Below, piece after piece: positions 45,307-59,100 of a stretch of DNA of 64,000 bases. The DNA lies in NCBI RefSeq assembly GCF_947179165.1, contig NC_077243.1, positions 7,806,001-7,870,000 of the forward strand. Direction: 5' to 3'. This DNA is from Solanum dulcamara (taxonomy: Eukaryota > Streptophyta > Magnoliopsida > Solanales > Solanaceae). How positions within the stretch are numbered: the first letter of the stretch is position 1; every line of letters begins with the position of its first letter. A model generated the notes under the pieces. That model had not been told where the DNA came from and did not search any database. It saw only the letters and a list, made by a program, of their open reading frames with translations. Position numbers and translations under genes: made by a program.

Positions 45307-45595
45307 TTTCCGCAGAGCTGCCTATTGGACCATGCCCAAAGCAGGGTTCGCCTTAGCAAACAATGACTGCAAGCTTTGGAGCAATGGACATACAAAAATC
45401 TGCTTAAGCCACCAATCATGTAATTAAGGAAGCGTTTTTTAACAGCATCAAGAATCATTAGGAGCAATTGTTCCTCAATCAACTTTTGCATCTTCCTTCC
45501 TGTGCTCATTGTTTTCTGCGCTCTCAAGAACAACAGATCAAAGAAGAGATATATTAAACACAAACACTACCCTGCATGAGCTAGCCATATTGGTC
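45307..45595 (+). pseudogene. Tetraspanin relic, copy B (exon 2 only)
   Basis: Starting at about 45310 the sequence reads YWTMPKAGFALANNDCKLWSNG, then CLSHQSCN followed by a stop. After a diverged part it ends CALKNNRSKKRY-like and GCATGAGC, corresponding to the end of copy C. Exon 1 is absent. It joins directly to the 3' flank of copy A, so an unequal crossover or deletion probably fused two tandem units. Confidence 0.75.
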
Positions 45596-47370
45596 TTTAC
45601 ATTTTGATTTCAACTCCAATTTCAATTTTTATCAAAAGTGATTTCATATTTAGGTTTTAAATTTACACTCTGATTTATTTGCTTGATGACTAAAGTTTGG
45701 CTTGGGATAGACAATACTCTATCATATTATATTTCTTGCTTATTACCGTCTTCACTTACATCTTATGTTTAATTAGGTCTGGAGTAATTAATAGTATGAC
45801 CATTCAGAGTCCAATCACTTTAGATTCGATTTTTTATTTGAATTCCTAAAACATAAAAGGTAAAAGTAGACAACGCTGGAAAGAAAAACTGTACAAGTAG
45901 AAGGATAATTTACAATAACTTTTATTTAGTCGAGCTACACCTGATAGCATAACTTATTTAATATGTTAGTACCTTCCTCCTATCATAAAAAATGTCCCGA
46001 ATCTTATTAACTACTCAAAATAGTTAATCTTCATCATTGGGGATGTTTTCAAGTGAACCACAATGCTAGTTTTGTTTCACATAGCTTTTTTTGGTAAAAA
46101 AACTTCATTTGCATACACAATAAAGATGTTGTGAGGAAGTATGATTACGCCCTTAGAGCCTTTAATTCCTCCTAATCCCTTTATATCCTTCCCTCTTGAT
46201 ATTGGAATAAGTTAGATTTTTCAGATAGAAGAGAAAGGAATTAGATAATAATTTTTAATCATCATATAACTAGATTGACGTATAAAAAAAATATGCATCT
46301 ACTTTAACTTAATTACTCAATTTGAATTTACAAACCAATTTTACTTATTTTATGACAAGCTTCTATATAATTGGCGCATTTGTATTTAAGCGTGATAAGT
46401 CACATTAGATAAATTTATGTTGGAAAAAGATAAATTAAATTGTAAAATGAAGGAACAACCCTTTCTATTTTGATGAGCTAGCGAAATGTACTCATTTTGT
46501 GAATATCTATGGCATGGAAAAAACAAATTCAAAGGTTGTAAGTAATTTTTGTCTCGATTTTTGTTATTAGAATATAAAAAAAACTATGACCTTTAGTTAC
46601 GGAAGAAGTAATCGAGAATAAGTTATCATCAATAATTGGTTTTATTACTAAACAACTTATAATGTTCATATTAATCTATTAGAATATTTTGTTAGATATT
46701 TTTAATTTACTTGACCCAACTAGTAACAATTTTACAGAAAAGGGTGTCAACAACAATCGCACTGTATTATTGGCTAAAATTTAGAGATTATTTTCTTTGA
46801 TCAATTCAAAAGTTTTATGGTGTTTAATTTACACTGACGAGAAGGTTTTGCCTGTGTTATTTTATGTTAACTATATTAAAAGAAGATTTTGTTCTTTTTT
46901 TTTTATAACCTTCAATATAATTATTATAAGAGGTCTTAAATATATACATATACCTACAAAAATAGTAATAATTTAGAGTCGTCTTTTTTATTCTTAAATA
47001 TTACTTGTTTTTAGTATAGTATTTTTAAAAGACACAAAGTCTTTAAATTCACATAATATTATTATTATTATTTATAATTAGTATAGATTAATTCTAGTTA
47101 ATAAGATGTTAACCATTTGTTTGCAATATAGTACCTTGAATATTGTTGTAAAAACTTTAGTTATTAATACAAAATTTGAGTTGTTTAATTCAAAACTCTA
47201 AAATATTATGACAAAAAAGTAGATTTTTTTAATACAAACACAAGATGTGTATCCTCATATCATCTTTTCTAACTTCAGGCAAAAGAATAAAAATCAATCA
47301 ATTAACTATGACTCAAACTCAAATTAATATTAAAGGTAAAAAAAAATGTTATTTGTATATTCTCGTGCAA
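45596..47370. other. Spacer with duplicated tetraspanin 3' flank
   Basis: The part 45840-46240 (GACAACGCTGGAAAGAAAAAC; CACCTGATAGCATAACTTA; CTTCCCTCTTGATATTGGAATAAG) mirrors 51230-51625 downstream of copy C. The remainder is AT-rich and holds no recognisable gene. Confidence 0.6.
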
Positions 47371-47372
47371 GA

Positions 47373-48165
47373 TGTAGTGTTTTAAAAGACGTTTTCGGGG
47401 CAAGTTTTCGAACGAGGCATATCAAAATTGTTTTGGAACACAAATGAAAGGTGTAGATACATAGGGCATACGTCCTAGAATTTGAGGCATAAGCCCCGTG
47501 CGTGAATCATAAGTATTGGCGGTTAAATTTAATTTTATTGTTTTAAAAGTATTTTTGCTATAAATCAAATTTTCTTAATTATTGGTGTAATGATATTTAC
47601 ACTTTAGTTATCATGTTTTCATGTTATAGTGATTTTTTTTAAACTATATAAATAAATAAATAAAATAATTCTCATAGAAAATGACATTGCCATAAATAAT
47701 TTTTTAGATAACCATGGTTGAATTGTTGGGATAAGTATTTCATAAACTATTTTCCTAGAAATTTATGCCTTTTTGTCATTGCTCTTACATTTTTTATCGT
47801 TCTCCTGCTTTGAAATATATAAACAATAATTAGTTCAAATATTAGTTGAGAGTAGGAAGGACTAGTAGATGTGGTAATTAATGATGATTTCATTTTTAAA
47901 GATTATCTCGGGTATTGATTTTTTTGTGTGTTACCTTTCTCAAATAATAATTATAATATATTTTTTTTTATTATTAGTGATATATTTGAAACTATTGATA
48001 GAATTATTGAAAATGTTATTTTTGCTTATTTTTTTTAGTAATAGAATTATAAAAATTGAAGATAGATGAGATATACACCTTGTAGATCCATGAGGCTTAT
48101 ATCTTATCATGTGGTGTGTAAAATGTCTCGCCTCATGTCCCCGTCTTTTAAAATACTGATGGGAT
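47373..48165. mobile_element. Candidate hAT-like non-autonomous element
   Basis: AGTGTTTTAAAAGACGTTTTCGGGGC at the left and GTCCCCGTCTTTTAAAATACT at the right are inverted repeats. The subterminal parts contain GAGGCATA- and GCCTCA-type repeats in both orientations. The CAGTGTTTTAAAAG-like terminus is common among plant hAT MITEs. No 8-bp duplication could be fixed and no transposase is encoded. Confidence 0.6.
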
Positions 48166-49354
48166 GTCAGGGTAATTTGAATATTTTTTTCCTATCTACT
48201 GCTAGGATCTTTAGAGAGAATAGAAAACTATATCCTAATATTTGTAATCAATCACGTAACCTACCCTAATTCCTTTAAACAGTCCTGAAGTTTATTAAGA
48301 AACTTACATAGATGTAACTCATATAGCAATATTTGTTTAAACAATAGTGCAAATAGGTTACAGTGTTGCAAGAAATAGGATAATGTTCATACTTCATACC
48401 ATTAAAAGCAAGAATATGATGAATATAGCAAGGAGGAGGAGGAAAGCAGCAAGGAGCACCACTGACTTTTACAATGTACAGGCAAGTGTATTAAATTAGC
48501 AACAGAAGATTTATATCAAACTAATTCAAACAAAAAAAAATTGAAAGGAGATATAAAAAGCCACACTTTTGTTATTCTTGAAGATCTACGATTATTTAAT
48601 ACTTGTTTATTTAAGAGTTTAGAGCAGAATAAACCCCAACAATATTCAACTCTTTTGTTACCAAGAGCTGATCTAGCCTGGAGCAAATTTAACATGGAAA
48701 GTGCAATTAGCGATATATTCTGAAAAAAACGTAATAACTAAGTAGAGAAACAAGCAATAGTAAACAACGTGTTAAGTTTATAAAATGAAATATCACAACA
48801 CACAAGATGGAAAAAATTTCAAGGAAATTGCTCTTCTTATTAGTCACTTTCTGACTTTTGTAGCAATTGGGTTTCTTTTGACAAAGATTGCCGACTATTT
48901 TGTACATTCTGGCGTGCTGGCTCTCGTGATTGTGTTGATGTTTTTTGCCAATGCATTTGAAGTACACCATGGTGTAGGAAAACTATGACTAACAGTTCAA
49001 CTAATACTACATCTTTTGTGTTATTTGTTGTTCATATTTTTTCTGAAAGTACATTTACTATAAAGAAAACAAAAAGTGTGTTTTTATAGAATTTTAAAAG
49101 TTTTATCTTCCAAGTTTTACCAAGTAATAAAATAGTCTAATCCCAATTTCTCCCTATATTTTTGCCTATCATCTTTAACTAAGTCAACAGCTATTTAGTG
49201 GCTGAAATTTAGAAACTACTTGTTAATTATTATTATTATTTTTAATGGTTCTTGCGCCTTTTGCCTCTCCTATTCTATATTAACCATATTACACTAATAT
49301 TTTTTTTCAATTTTCTAAATCCATTCATCCAAAAAAAAAAAAAAACTAAGGAAG
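48166..49354. other. Spacer upstream of tetraspanin copy C
   Basis: No recognisable gene. Short ORFs are present, for example 48785-48988 with a hydrophobic stretch, but none resembles a known family. An A-rich 5' leader immediately precedes the ATG at 49355. Confidence 0.5.
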
Positions 49355-50642
49355 ATGGTCCGAGGAAGCAATTTCATAATTACATTCCTTAATTGTGTTA
49401 CTCTATTGGTTTCTCTAGTAGCCATAGGGCTTTCAATTTGGCTCAACTTAAACAACAGCTCTAAGCTTTGCCAGGAAGTGTTGCAAAAGCCTTTGCTGAT
49501 ACTGGGAGTGTATCTACTGGTTGTTTCGATATTGGGATTGATTGGGTCCTTGTGCGGATTCTCGTTTATACTGTTGATATATTTGTTCTTGTTGTTTTTG
49601 CTCATTGTTGGATTGCTCTGTTTCACGTTGTTCACAATTTTGGTCACAAATAAAAATGTGAGCAAGGCATTATCTGGGAGAGGTTATAAGGAAATCAAAT
49701 CTGGAGATTACACCAAATGGTTGCAGAAGTATGTGGATAATGCAGAGAATTGGGGGGAGATTAAGAGTTGTTTGGTTGATACCAAATTTTGTCAGCGTAT
49801 ACCAACTGACAAAGGGGCTGATTTTTACAAATATAGACTCACTCATATTCAGGTTCTTATCTTTTGTCTTTACCCATTATCAAATTTCTCAATGAATTCA
49901 TATGGCGATCTGTACTTGCCACATAAATCGTAGTCGTCATAGTTATTGGATTCACAATTTAATGGAGTTCCTAATACAAATGCATGATCTAAACAGAAGT
50001 TATTGGGTTTATCCAACCTCTAACTTATACTCTCCCTTCGCCCCTGACTAGCAGAAAGATTACGTAAAGTAATTCTGAATTTAAAAGTTCATTGCATTGA
50101 TGATGCAACAAACATATATACAATCAGGTAACTTAATAAAAGTTAAATCTCTATGATGAGCATTAAGTGGTATTTTATGTTTTGGTCAAAGAAGATTTCT
50201 AAAGCAAAAAAGACTGATTGTGACTTGAAAGTTCCATTTTGATGACTTAGAAGTGTGTATCATTTAAAAAATAGCTATTTCACTAGGTTAGTGTATATAA
50301 TTTAAGTCTTTGCTGTGGTGCGTGCAGTCGAGTTGCTGCAAGCCACCCACTTACTGCGGCTTGGAGTTCCACAATGCTACTTACTGGACCATGCCCAATA
50401 CAGGGCCAGCGGTAGCAGACGATGACTGCAAGATTTGGAGCAATGTACAGAGCGAGCTCTGCTTCAATTGTCAATCATGTAAGGTGGCATTCCTTGACCA
50501 CATCCAGAAAGATTGGAAGATATGTTCCCTCGTCAACTTTGGCCTCTTACTTCTTGTCCTCTTTGTTTACGGTGTTGGCTGCTGTGCATTCAGGAACAAC
50601 AAATCAAAGGGAAATCATAGGCAAAAATCATGCCCTGCATGA
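49355..50642 (+). CDS. Tetraspanin, TET8/TET9-like (copy C, intact)
   Basis: Two exons (49355-49852 and 50328-50642, TGA) encode 270 residues. The four-membrane-segment plan is complete: FLNCVTLLVSLVAIGLSIWL, PLLILGVYLLVVSILGLIGSLCG, a Leu-rich third segment (ILLIYLFLLFLLIVGLLCF) and LVNFGLLLLVLFVYGVGCCAF. The large loop has the plant signature GYKEIKSGDYTKWLQKYVDNAENWGEIKSCLVDTKFCQR, then SSCCKPPTYCGLEF and LCFNCQSCK. A short cytoplasmic tail NNKSKGNHRQKSCPA follows. The single intron at the junction before SSCC is the usual place for this family. These proteins organise plasma-membrane and exosome microdomains. It is the only intact member of the local triplication and converges on CPP1. 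Confidence 0.95.
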
Positions 50643-51991
50643 GCCATATTGATTCGTTGCATCTCCATTTTCTTAATGATTAACAGTATTTGTTTGACTG
50701 AAGCTTGGTTTGGATGGGGTATAAGACATTGATGTTGTAATTATTGTTTATTACCAACTTCATTTCTCCATCTAATGTTTAGCTATTTATCTGTTTATTC
50801 TTAATTAAATTGCATTTTTAATTTTAAACATATACGCATTCTTGAGTTTGATGAGTTGTGCTTTACTCGTTTTCCCCAACTAATATGGACTAGCAAGAGA
50901 AGTTACCTTACCGCTGGAGATTGGAATGACTTTACCAAATACTGGCCCTTCTACTTTACGGGGCTAAATTTTTCACTTCATTGATGGATCCAAGTAGCAA
51001 AAGACTCCAACGAAAAGGAACTGCAGCATACTCTAAAAAAACGTACAAGGCAAGCCTTTCTCTATGATCATATGGATCACTTTTCACTTCTTCTCTTGGA
51101 AGTCTTCACTGATAAGAAGCTTGCCAAAATCTAGCAGCATCCTGATGTAAGGACTTCACATTTCGACTATTGTCTTATTAATATTCACATTTTTTTATGA
51201 TTCAAAGTACTAAACTGGATAGGTAAAAATCGACAATGCTGGAAAAAGGAACCTGAACAAGTAGTAGGTCAAGGTTCTGATAGAACTTTTATTTACTCGA
51301 GTAACACCTGACATCAAACTTAATTTGTTACCTCTTCCTATCATCATAATCAAGTGCCCCAACCTTTCTCTAGTGGTCAAAAGCCAGAAGACGTACACCC
51401 CATAGTAAGTAGTACCATCTTCTCTACGTATACTGAAATCGTTGTCAACAACTCAAGAGTTCATCTCCTAAATGAGAAGGCCAAATGCTTCAAGTGAACC
51501 ACATAAGTTTGTTGCACATGCTACATTGAGATTTCAGACAAATGTGCGATCTAATTGAACCTTTGAAGTCCTTTTAATCCCTTTACATCCTTCCCTCTTG
51601 ATATTGCAATAAGTTAGATCTTGCAGATCAAAAAAATGCCAGGAAGAAGACAAAACAAAGAAAAAGATAAGATAAATGCCAGAACAGAAGATGAAAAAAC
51701 CAATAGGATGAGCAAGTGCAGCAAATGGAGCAGTTCTCCCCCATTAAGTTTTTACTTCAACTTTGGGCAAGGAGAACCAAGGAGCCCAGATACATGTATC
51801 TTCCACTTGCATCATTTGAAAAATTCAAGAGTAAAGGGAGAATAAACATCGATCTTAATTCCTACTAGCATGATAACAATTTCTAATCATCATATAACTA
51901 GCTCAAAGGTACAAAGTATTTGAGGAACACCATGAATTACGCAAGATGCAACATGTCAAAAATGCTGCAGTAAAAAAGGTTCTCTAGAGTC
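50643..51991. other. Convergent spacer between tetraspanin copy C and CPP1
   Basis: Contains the tetraspanin 3' UTR and duplicated flank shared with 44.1-46.2 kb. No further gene seen. Confidence 0.6.
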
Positions 51992-54900
51992 TCATTTGAG
52001 GAAAGTACAGGACAGAAACAAGGAAACATATATGAAGAGAGACGTTAAGAGTTCAAGACTCCATGTTGGTTGCAGCAGATACGAAGGAATCATGGGAACC
52101 AACAGTGAACCACAGAACCAACCAGCCACAAGGCCTCCAAACCTGATATATAAAAGGTGCACACTTAGTAATAGTAAGAAGTCAATGATGAAAGTGAAAT
52201 ATTGGAAAATGATACTGGAATTTAGAAATCAGCATCTTTATTTTTGTCCAAAACTGAGACAACCAATCAACTTACCCTATAAGAGCAGCTCTACCTAAGC
52301 TCTTTGTTTTGTCATTGAGGAAGTACACACAAGCTCCAAATGATATAGCTACCTGCATAAAAAAAGTTATCTGTAAATAAAGCTGGAATACATTTATTTA
52401 AAATTTTAAAAAGCTTGTCAGAGCCAATTATTTCAAGTCAGAGAAATATCAGAAAACATGATTCAGAATGAAAGCAGCCAAACCACTATACCATCCACAG
52501 CTGCTCAATACAAGCCTTGCATTATTAAATGCAGGTCAAACTCTGAACTGTCTGCATTTTCAACTGAAACATAGGAGAATAACCATCACTTTTAGTTTTT
52601 GAATTTTATACTGTTATGGAGCTAAACCAGCAAAACCTAGCGGTCACTGATGTGGGTGCTTCCAAGTATAGGCAGTTAGACCCTAGAGGGATAACTGAGA
52701 AAGCCTAGTAGTCATTTGAGGTCTGAAAGGTGGACTTTTTTACTTAATACTGATTTGTTTCCTGACCTGTTCTGACATTTTCCATTTCCCTGGAAATACA
52801 CGGTGCTCATAGTCCATGACCCTTCTTATGGTAAAAACCGGAGCTAGAAAGAGAGGATTTCAGAGAGATGTTCCAGAATACATGATCATTTAAAAGGTTC
52901 TCAAGTTTCCTATAATTGAGTTTGGAAACTTTTAACTGTCCAGAAAATTAATCTTGGTCCTAATTGAATCCTAAAAACTAGCTCTAGTGGTAGCTTAGTC
53001 AAAAGAAGACTACAATCCATATACTTTACTGATGTAAGAATTTAGCACACCTAGGGTTAGACAGCGTAGAGTAACATAACATGGGTGACCCAACGTCTGG
53101 GTCTGACTTTGACAAGAAAATGAACATTAGGCCCAACTTGACCCAAAAACCAGCTCAATTGGTGATAATTGTCCATAACTCTAAAACAAGACTACAATCA
53201 TACACTTAACTGATGTTAACCCACATCGTTAACAGTACTATAAAGAGGCCAATTCTTATTTCCTTTAACAGAGCCCCCTCCATCCTTTCTTCTCTCTGAA
53301 AACGGCACAATACAAATGAAGATGCTCAACAAGGATGCAAGGAACATTGAGATGAACATGATTAAGAAAAAAGTATTTTGCAATTTTTTTGATAAAGAAG
53401 ATATAAGCTCTTTGCTCTTTACAGACTAATCAGTAATTCTTTATTTACAGAAGAATGATGACTTTTGAATTCTGTTCACATACTGCGTTGGGTATCCTTA
53501 TCTTTCTTTTTTCCTTTTTTAATCAGTAAAGTCTCCTTATATTTTCTATATTTATCTACTTTTTGGTTGCGCTTGCAATACAACAACATTAAGAGTAAAA
53601 TTAATGCTTTAGAAAGTAGTGCAAAAGCCCAACTGTTTTTTATGATGGTGGTGTCTAAGCAAGTTTACGTGCACCTCGATTATTCCATAGGAACCTGTGC
53701 TACCTCCCACTAGCACTAGACATGGTAACTCTGCCACCAAGAGTTAGACAAATGGGACGAAAACACCTAGATCTTATTTTTTATGACAGTGGTGTCAGAA
53801 GTAGTACAGAGCTTTACCAACTATGAGATTTATGTCGGAATAAATTTGCACTGATTAAGAAATATATTCAATGCAGGGCACAGTGTGGTCTTAAGAACAT
53901 GCCCTCCCACCCCCTATGGATATTGGCAAAGCAAGTGAGCTTTGAAGTCTTATCACAGATAAAAATTGAGACAGAACAAACCTGGAATGCAGGGCCAGCT
54001 TCAGCAGAGTTCATCACACTCCAGCATGCCATGAATCCAAAGAGGAATAATCTCCTCAAGATAATTACAGGTGGTGGAAGTTCCACAAAGCTGAGGAGGT
54101 TCTGAACCCAAGGCGGAGATTCCTCGACTTGCTTTTTTAGCCTTGTTTTCAAGTTAATCTTTGTCTTCTTTCTATTTATGAAGCTTTTCATTAGTATTTT
54201 CTCAAAAGCAGCTTCAATTGATTCTGCACTTCTCTCATGATTGGCATACTGGTTTAACAAAAAGTTGCGCGAACTCCAAACTTCTTCCTCAGAGGCATCA
54301 CGACTTATTCCAAGACGTTTGTAAGGGTCCCAAACATTCAATCGAGAAAACTTCGGAACGTTACCTTCAGAAATCAGATCGTGAACATCAGACTAGATGT
54401 TTCATGCTAGAATGTTAATCAAACAACTCGAAAAAGAACCAGAGATCAAACTTACACATGTAACTTATCCAATGCCAAAAGAGAAGTTACTTTAACATCA
54501 AGTTTTCCCTCTGTTACCACTCATTGGTAACATAAAGAAGCTGGCTAAGTGAAAAAAAGTTGACAGTCTTTCTCATTAATTTGGCACAGAGTGAAAGATT
54601 AAGCCTTCAGAAGATATCTGTGCTTCAGGATTCCTGTTTAAATCCCTTCTACCATTTTCAAACGAGTTTTGAATAGAGAAATTTACAGAGTTGCCATCTC
54701 TAAAATTCTTCTAGTATAAAGTTTCCCTACTAATTACTTAGTTCCAAATCAACTTCTTGAGCACCAAGACTCAAGATCATTATAACATTGTAAGGCTTAT
54801 TTCAACACTAACCCAAAATCCTTACAGGCCACGAAGTTCTTAATCTATAATTCATCAATTACTGTTGTCTGTTATATCTTCTTGCGGTTCCCTTTTCATA

Positions 54901-55220
54901 GTAGCGTCAATACATAGAATTTTCAATTTGATAGGTGTTAATTAGTATTAGAAAACCCACCTCCATAAGCCGTATCCGTCGCACATTTTGCACCCCTTGA
55001 AAACAAACAAGAGGGTTCCGACCTCTTCGAATTTCCTCTACTCGAACTGCACAAAAGTTAGCGAATAGTAGGAACTTTAACATACCAACAACATATTAAT
55101 AGATCCCAAATGTTCAATACGACGCAGACAATTTCTCTAAGCAGATAATAAGACAACTTACAGTTTTTGGCCGAGGAAAGCAGAGGAAAGGGTAGGTCTC
55201 AATATGAGAGTTGCCGCCAT
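51992..55220 (-). CDS. CPP1: CPP1 / CDF1: J-like chaperone of protochlorophyllide oxidoreductase (DUF3353)
   Basis: Five minus-strand exons (55162-55220, 54961-55046, 53982-54364, 52276-52352, 51992-52142) give 251 residues in phase, ATG at 55220 and TGA at 51992. The first about 50 residues are a Ser/Arg-rich chloroplast transit peptide ([38 protein letters not shown]). A J-like domain without the HPD motif follows ([53 protein letters not shown]). Three hydrophobic segments complete the protein ([76 protein letters not shown]). It stabilises POR during chlorophyll synthesis in plastid membranes. The acceptor of exon 3 (CTGAAG at 54365) was chosen because it is the only one that keeps phase. 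Length agrees with orthologues. Confidence 0.93.
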
Positions 55221-56134
55221 GAAAATTCTCCTCTCCAAAAGAGAAAAAGAACACTAGATTTTTGAACTGATTTCTGAATGAAATCGAGCTTATTGTGGAG
55301 AAGAAATTTCCATAGAGGCCGTGCCGGCCGAGAGGATTTACTCCGGTTAGGTGGAACTTCTTGCTAAGCTTTTCGATTATGTATATGGTGAAAATAGAAA
55401 GAGCTAGTAGGCTCTAGGCTCAGCTGGGTGCGCATTGTACCCCTATTCTACAAGTAATTTAATTCCACTTCTGGTCCTCGAATTATAGATTAATTCGTAT
55501 TCAGTCCCATTATATTGTGTTCAACTTTTGCTCCTCAAAATTAGCTTAGTTCCATTATAATCTCTGTGACATAGGTTGTTTACTAGATACAAAGTTTTGA
55601 AAAATGAAGATGACTTTTAAATTTTGTGATCTTCATTATATCATTTGACTAATATAAAAATTCGTCATTTTTTTTTTAATGAATATGAAACGCTGACACA
55701 ATAGATTTGTCACTTGTCCTTAAAATCATTAAATTTAGACATTTACTTTTAGTTTAAGATTTTGGCAACTTTTGCACAATTGCACTTGTATAACTCACTT
55801 CACTTTGAAGGCTCAATGTTAGAAAAAATCGGCTATTTTATGCAATTAATCTAGTGAAAGGATAGTCAAAACAACCAGGATTAGCCACAAACACAGTTAC
55901 ACAGCACATCGGATGGAATAATCCATCATTATTGAATAATTGTTTAAATGCGTCATTAGTCTCATAGCATTAGTTCTAATCATAATCTATAATTAGAAGT
56001 TGCGCCGGCAGCTGACTACTTATTGAAAGATAGGACAGGAAATGAAAAGTTATACTACAACAAATGTAAATAAACAATGTCTCCCGCTCCTACTTTGATC
56101 GACTTGTCTTTTTTGAGAACAGGAACTACATAGG
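55221..56134. other. Spacer between CPP1 and the AAE gene
   Basis: Contains the CPP1 5' leader on its left and the AAE 3' UTR on its right. No coding or repeat signature is seen. Confidence 0.6.
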
Positions 56135-59100
56135 TCATAGTTTAGAGCCAACTTGAGAAAATTGCTGTCTCAAAATTCTTCTCATAACTTTATTTGTTGT
56201 TGTTCTTGGAAGGGAAGGGAGGGCTACTATATGTGAAACCTGCAATATTTTAGACATGATAAGGAAACATCAACTTTCAAACTTCGTATTGTCAAAGCTG
56301 ACTATTATATGCATACCTTGAATAGAGGATTCAGTTTCTTCTGCAAAGCTGAGTTGAGAGAAACTTTCAATGAATTCAAATTGTCCTTTGACCCCTTGGA
56401 ATCCTTAAATACAACGGCGATAACTAACTTATCAGGGCCACCTCCAGGTAGTGGCACCCCAACAGCTGCTGTCTCGAGGATACTTTCATCACCTGCATTA
56501 CAAATTTTCTCAATCTCCACTGAACTTACCTGGCAAGAGGATCATAAGTTTCAGTAGCGGGTAAGAGAAAACAATACATAAAGTTGTCTGCAACAAATGC
56601 AGTTGATAAGCTAGAAGAGAGAACCTGTGTTCATAAATATACTAAGGTACAAAGAACAAATAGATGTAAGGGGACAGTTGCTGTTTCATTTATGGAGCTA
56701 ATGTCAGTTATGATAAGCAGTATTGATTTAACTGAAAATTTGACAAAATAGTCTCAAGTAATAACTTTTTTCCAAATGAAGTCTTAAACCAAAGAGACCC
56801 TAATAAATTCATGATTTTTAAGTAACAATACAAGGTAAAGGATAGACCTTTACACCCCCCAGATTCATGGTGTCATCTGCACGGCCATGTGCACGGTAAT
56901 AACCTCTAGAAGTACGCTCAAATACATCTCCATGTCTTCTAAGAACCTGCTAGGTAATTAGTAACACATTAAGTACGTATCTGGAAAAAGAATAAAGCAC
57001 CAAGGTAGAATCAGAAATAATAACAAGCTAACCTTTCCATTCCAAACAGGCATTCCTTTGAAGTATACACCATAGTGGTCAGCATTCAGCAATGTGCTTG
57101 ATGCCCCAAATAGAAGGGGACCGAGGGCCAATTCACCAACCCCAGGAAAATTAAATGGCTACAATTAGAGTTACAGAATTACTTTGAATGTACTGAATAT
57201 CTTTAAGGGCCACTAAAAATATTTAACTACAATGTAAAGTTTCAACTTTTTATTTAGCAGCCATCAATTGCCATTAGCAGACCTGCTTATCCCCTGTTCC
57301 TTAGAACCCTGTACTAAACCAAGAAAACGGCATTTAGGTAAAGTTTGAACCTGTCCTACTCAAATGTACTTACAACACCAACTTATGAATAAAAAGGAAG
57401 CTCTCTTTCTTTACAACCCTCAACCACCATACATCCCCCCTCTCTCCCTTGCAAAGCAAAAAGGAGAATACAGATCACTTTCACTGCCGTTTGCATAATA
57501 GAATCCTACCCAATTCCTGTAACTCTTCCTCTCTCCTATGATATTTTACCCATGACCAATCCTTTTTCATATTTTCTACTCTGCTTGAAGTTCTAACAGG
57601 ATTTAACAAAGAAGATAGTACTATTTTTGTTTGCTTTTCAATTAAGGAATCGGGTCCACTGTCCAAGTCCTTCAATTTTTAATTCTCCATAGGTGTTGAC
57701 CAGCTTTATACATCTCCCAATCGAATAATTTTTCCGGATGCTCATTTTCCACCTGTTTTCAGCTCTACATTCAATAAAATCCTAATCTTTCTCCTATCCC
57801 CCACAGATATTTGAAATTTTTCCAGTGCTTTCTTGTCTGCCATAACATATTTAGTGCTGATGACTTCCTTGTTGCTCCATTCAGAATTTCCTGGCCGTGA
57901 GTAATTTCTCCTAAACATGTCCAACTACTTAGCAACATTGGAAGTATAGAGTTAACAACAAATAGTAAGAGGAGCTTTCATCCAACACATTGTTCATGAG
58001 TGTGTGTCTCCCTTCCAGGGATAACTACTGATTTTTTGATGTGGCAAACCTTCATTTCATAAGTTTCATCCATCCCCTGTGAGGTTACGGTAATGTAAAT
58101 AGCTTAACTTTTACCAGTGGCAACCCCTAGATGCAGTATATGCAATAGTTGAAATTTACCAAGAGCTAATGCATTAGAATGTTTAACGGACTCCTACATA
58201 AGACCAACAGTGCTTGCATCTTTTAACTGATCAGTGTTCATGAACTCTTGCATCATTTTATACGAAAATCACTCTTTATTGTTTGATAAAGGCTAAAAAA
58301 TACTTACTCTCGGGGACCCATCTTTGCCAAGAATAAATAGACTACAACCCATAGCTGCTGTGCTAAAAGCAGATAAAGATTGTGGTTGCAACAATGAACC
58401 AGCAATGAATCCACCACCAAGTTCTGTCCCGCCACAGATCTCTATTACAGGCTTGTAGTGAGCTCTTCCCATCAGCCAAAGGGAATCATCCACACCAGAT
58501 GCTTCACCGGTGGAGGCAAAGTGACTGCCATCATACATAACTAAATTAAGCTAGAAAATTCTTGGAAATATCTTTGGAGGGTGAGAAGTTTCAAGTTCAA
58601 TATGGATTACAGAAGTCAAATGTAATTCTAAAGAATAGATACGCTTAAGACCAAATGAAAGTGTTTGTATGGATGACTAGGGGTGAAAAGAAAAGGAAAC
58701 AAAAATAACACCTAATTTTCTGTAACAATATAGTGTGTTTGTAAAGCTCTAACTATTTCGAAGATGTTTAAGAAGAATTACCAGATGGATGACCAATCAT
58801 GACCAGCAGTGCAATTTGTGGATTTCCATGCCCTCACAATACTTGGGACCACGCCAAGCATAGTTACTTTAGCATCCTAGATAAGTTCTTGAGGATTTTA
58901 GATGGAAAAAACTGGTAGAATCTATAAATGGAAAATTTGTAAAGAGAAGTGAGCTTGTACACAGTAGAACCAAATGTTTAATCTGAAGTCATTCGGGATG
59001 GTACTCTAGCCTTCAGAAATCTTATGTTCAATAGTTGATAGTATTAGGGGGGAAAAAGAATGATGTCTAAAATACTAATACTAATTACAGAGTTGGTCCT

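Noticed and set aside
48785..48988. Small hydrophobic ORF as a membrane peptide gene
   Set aside because: It lies in AT-rich spacer with equally long frames on the other strand, and nothing supports expression or conservation.
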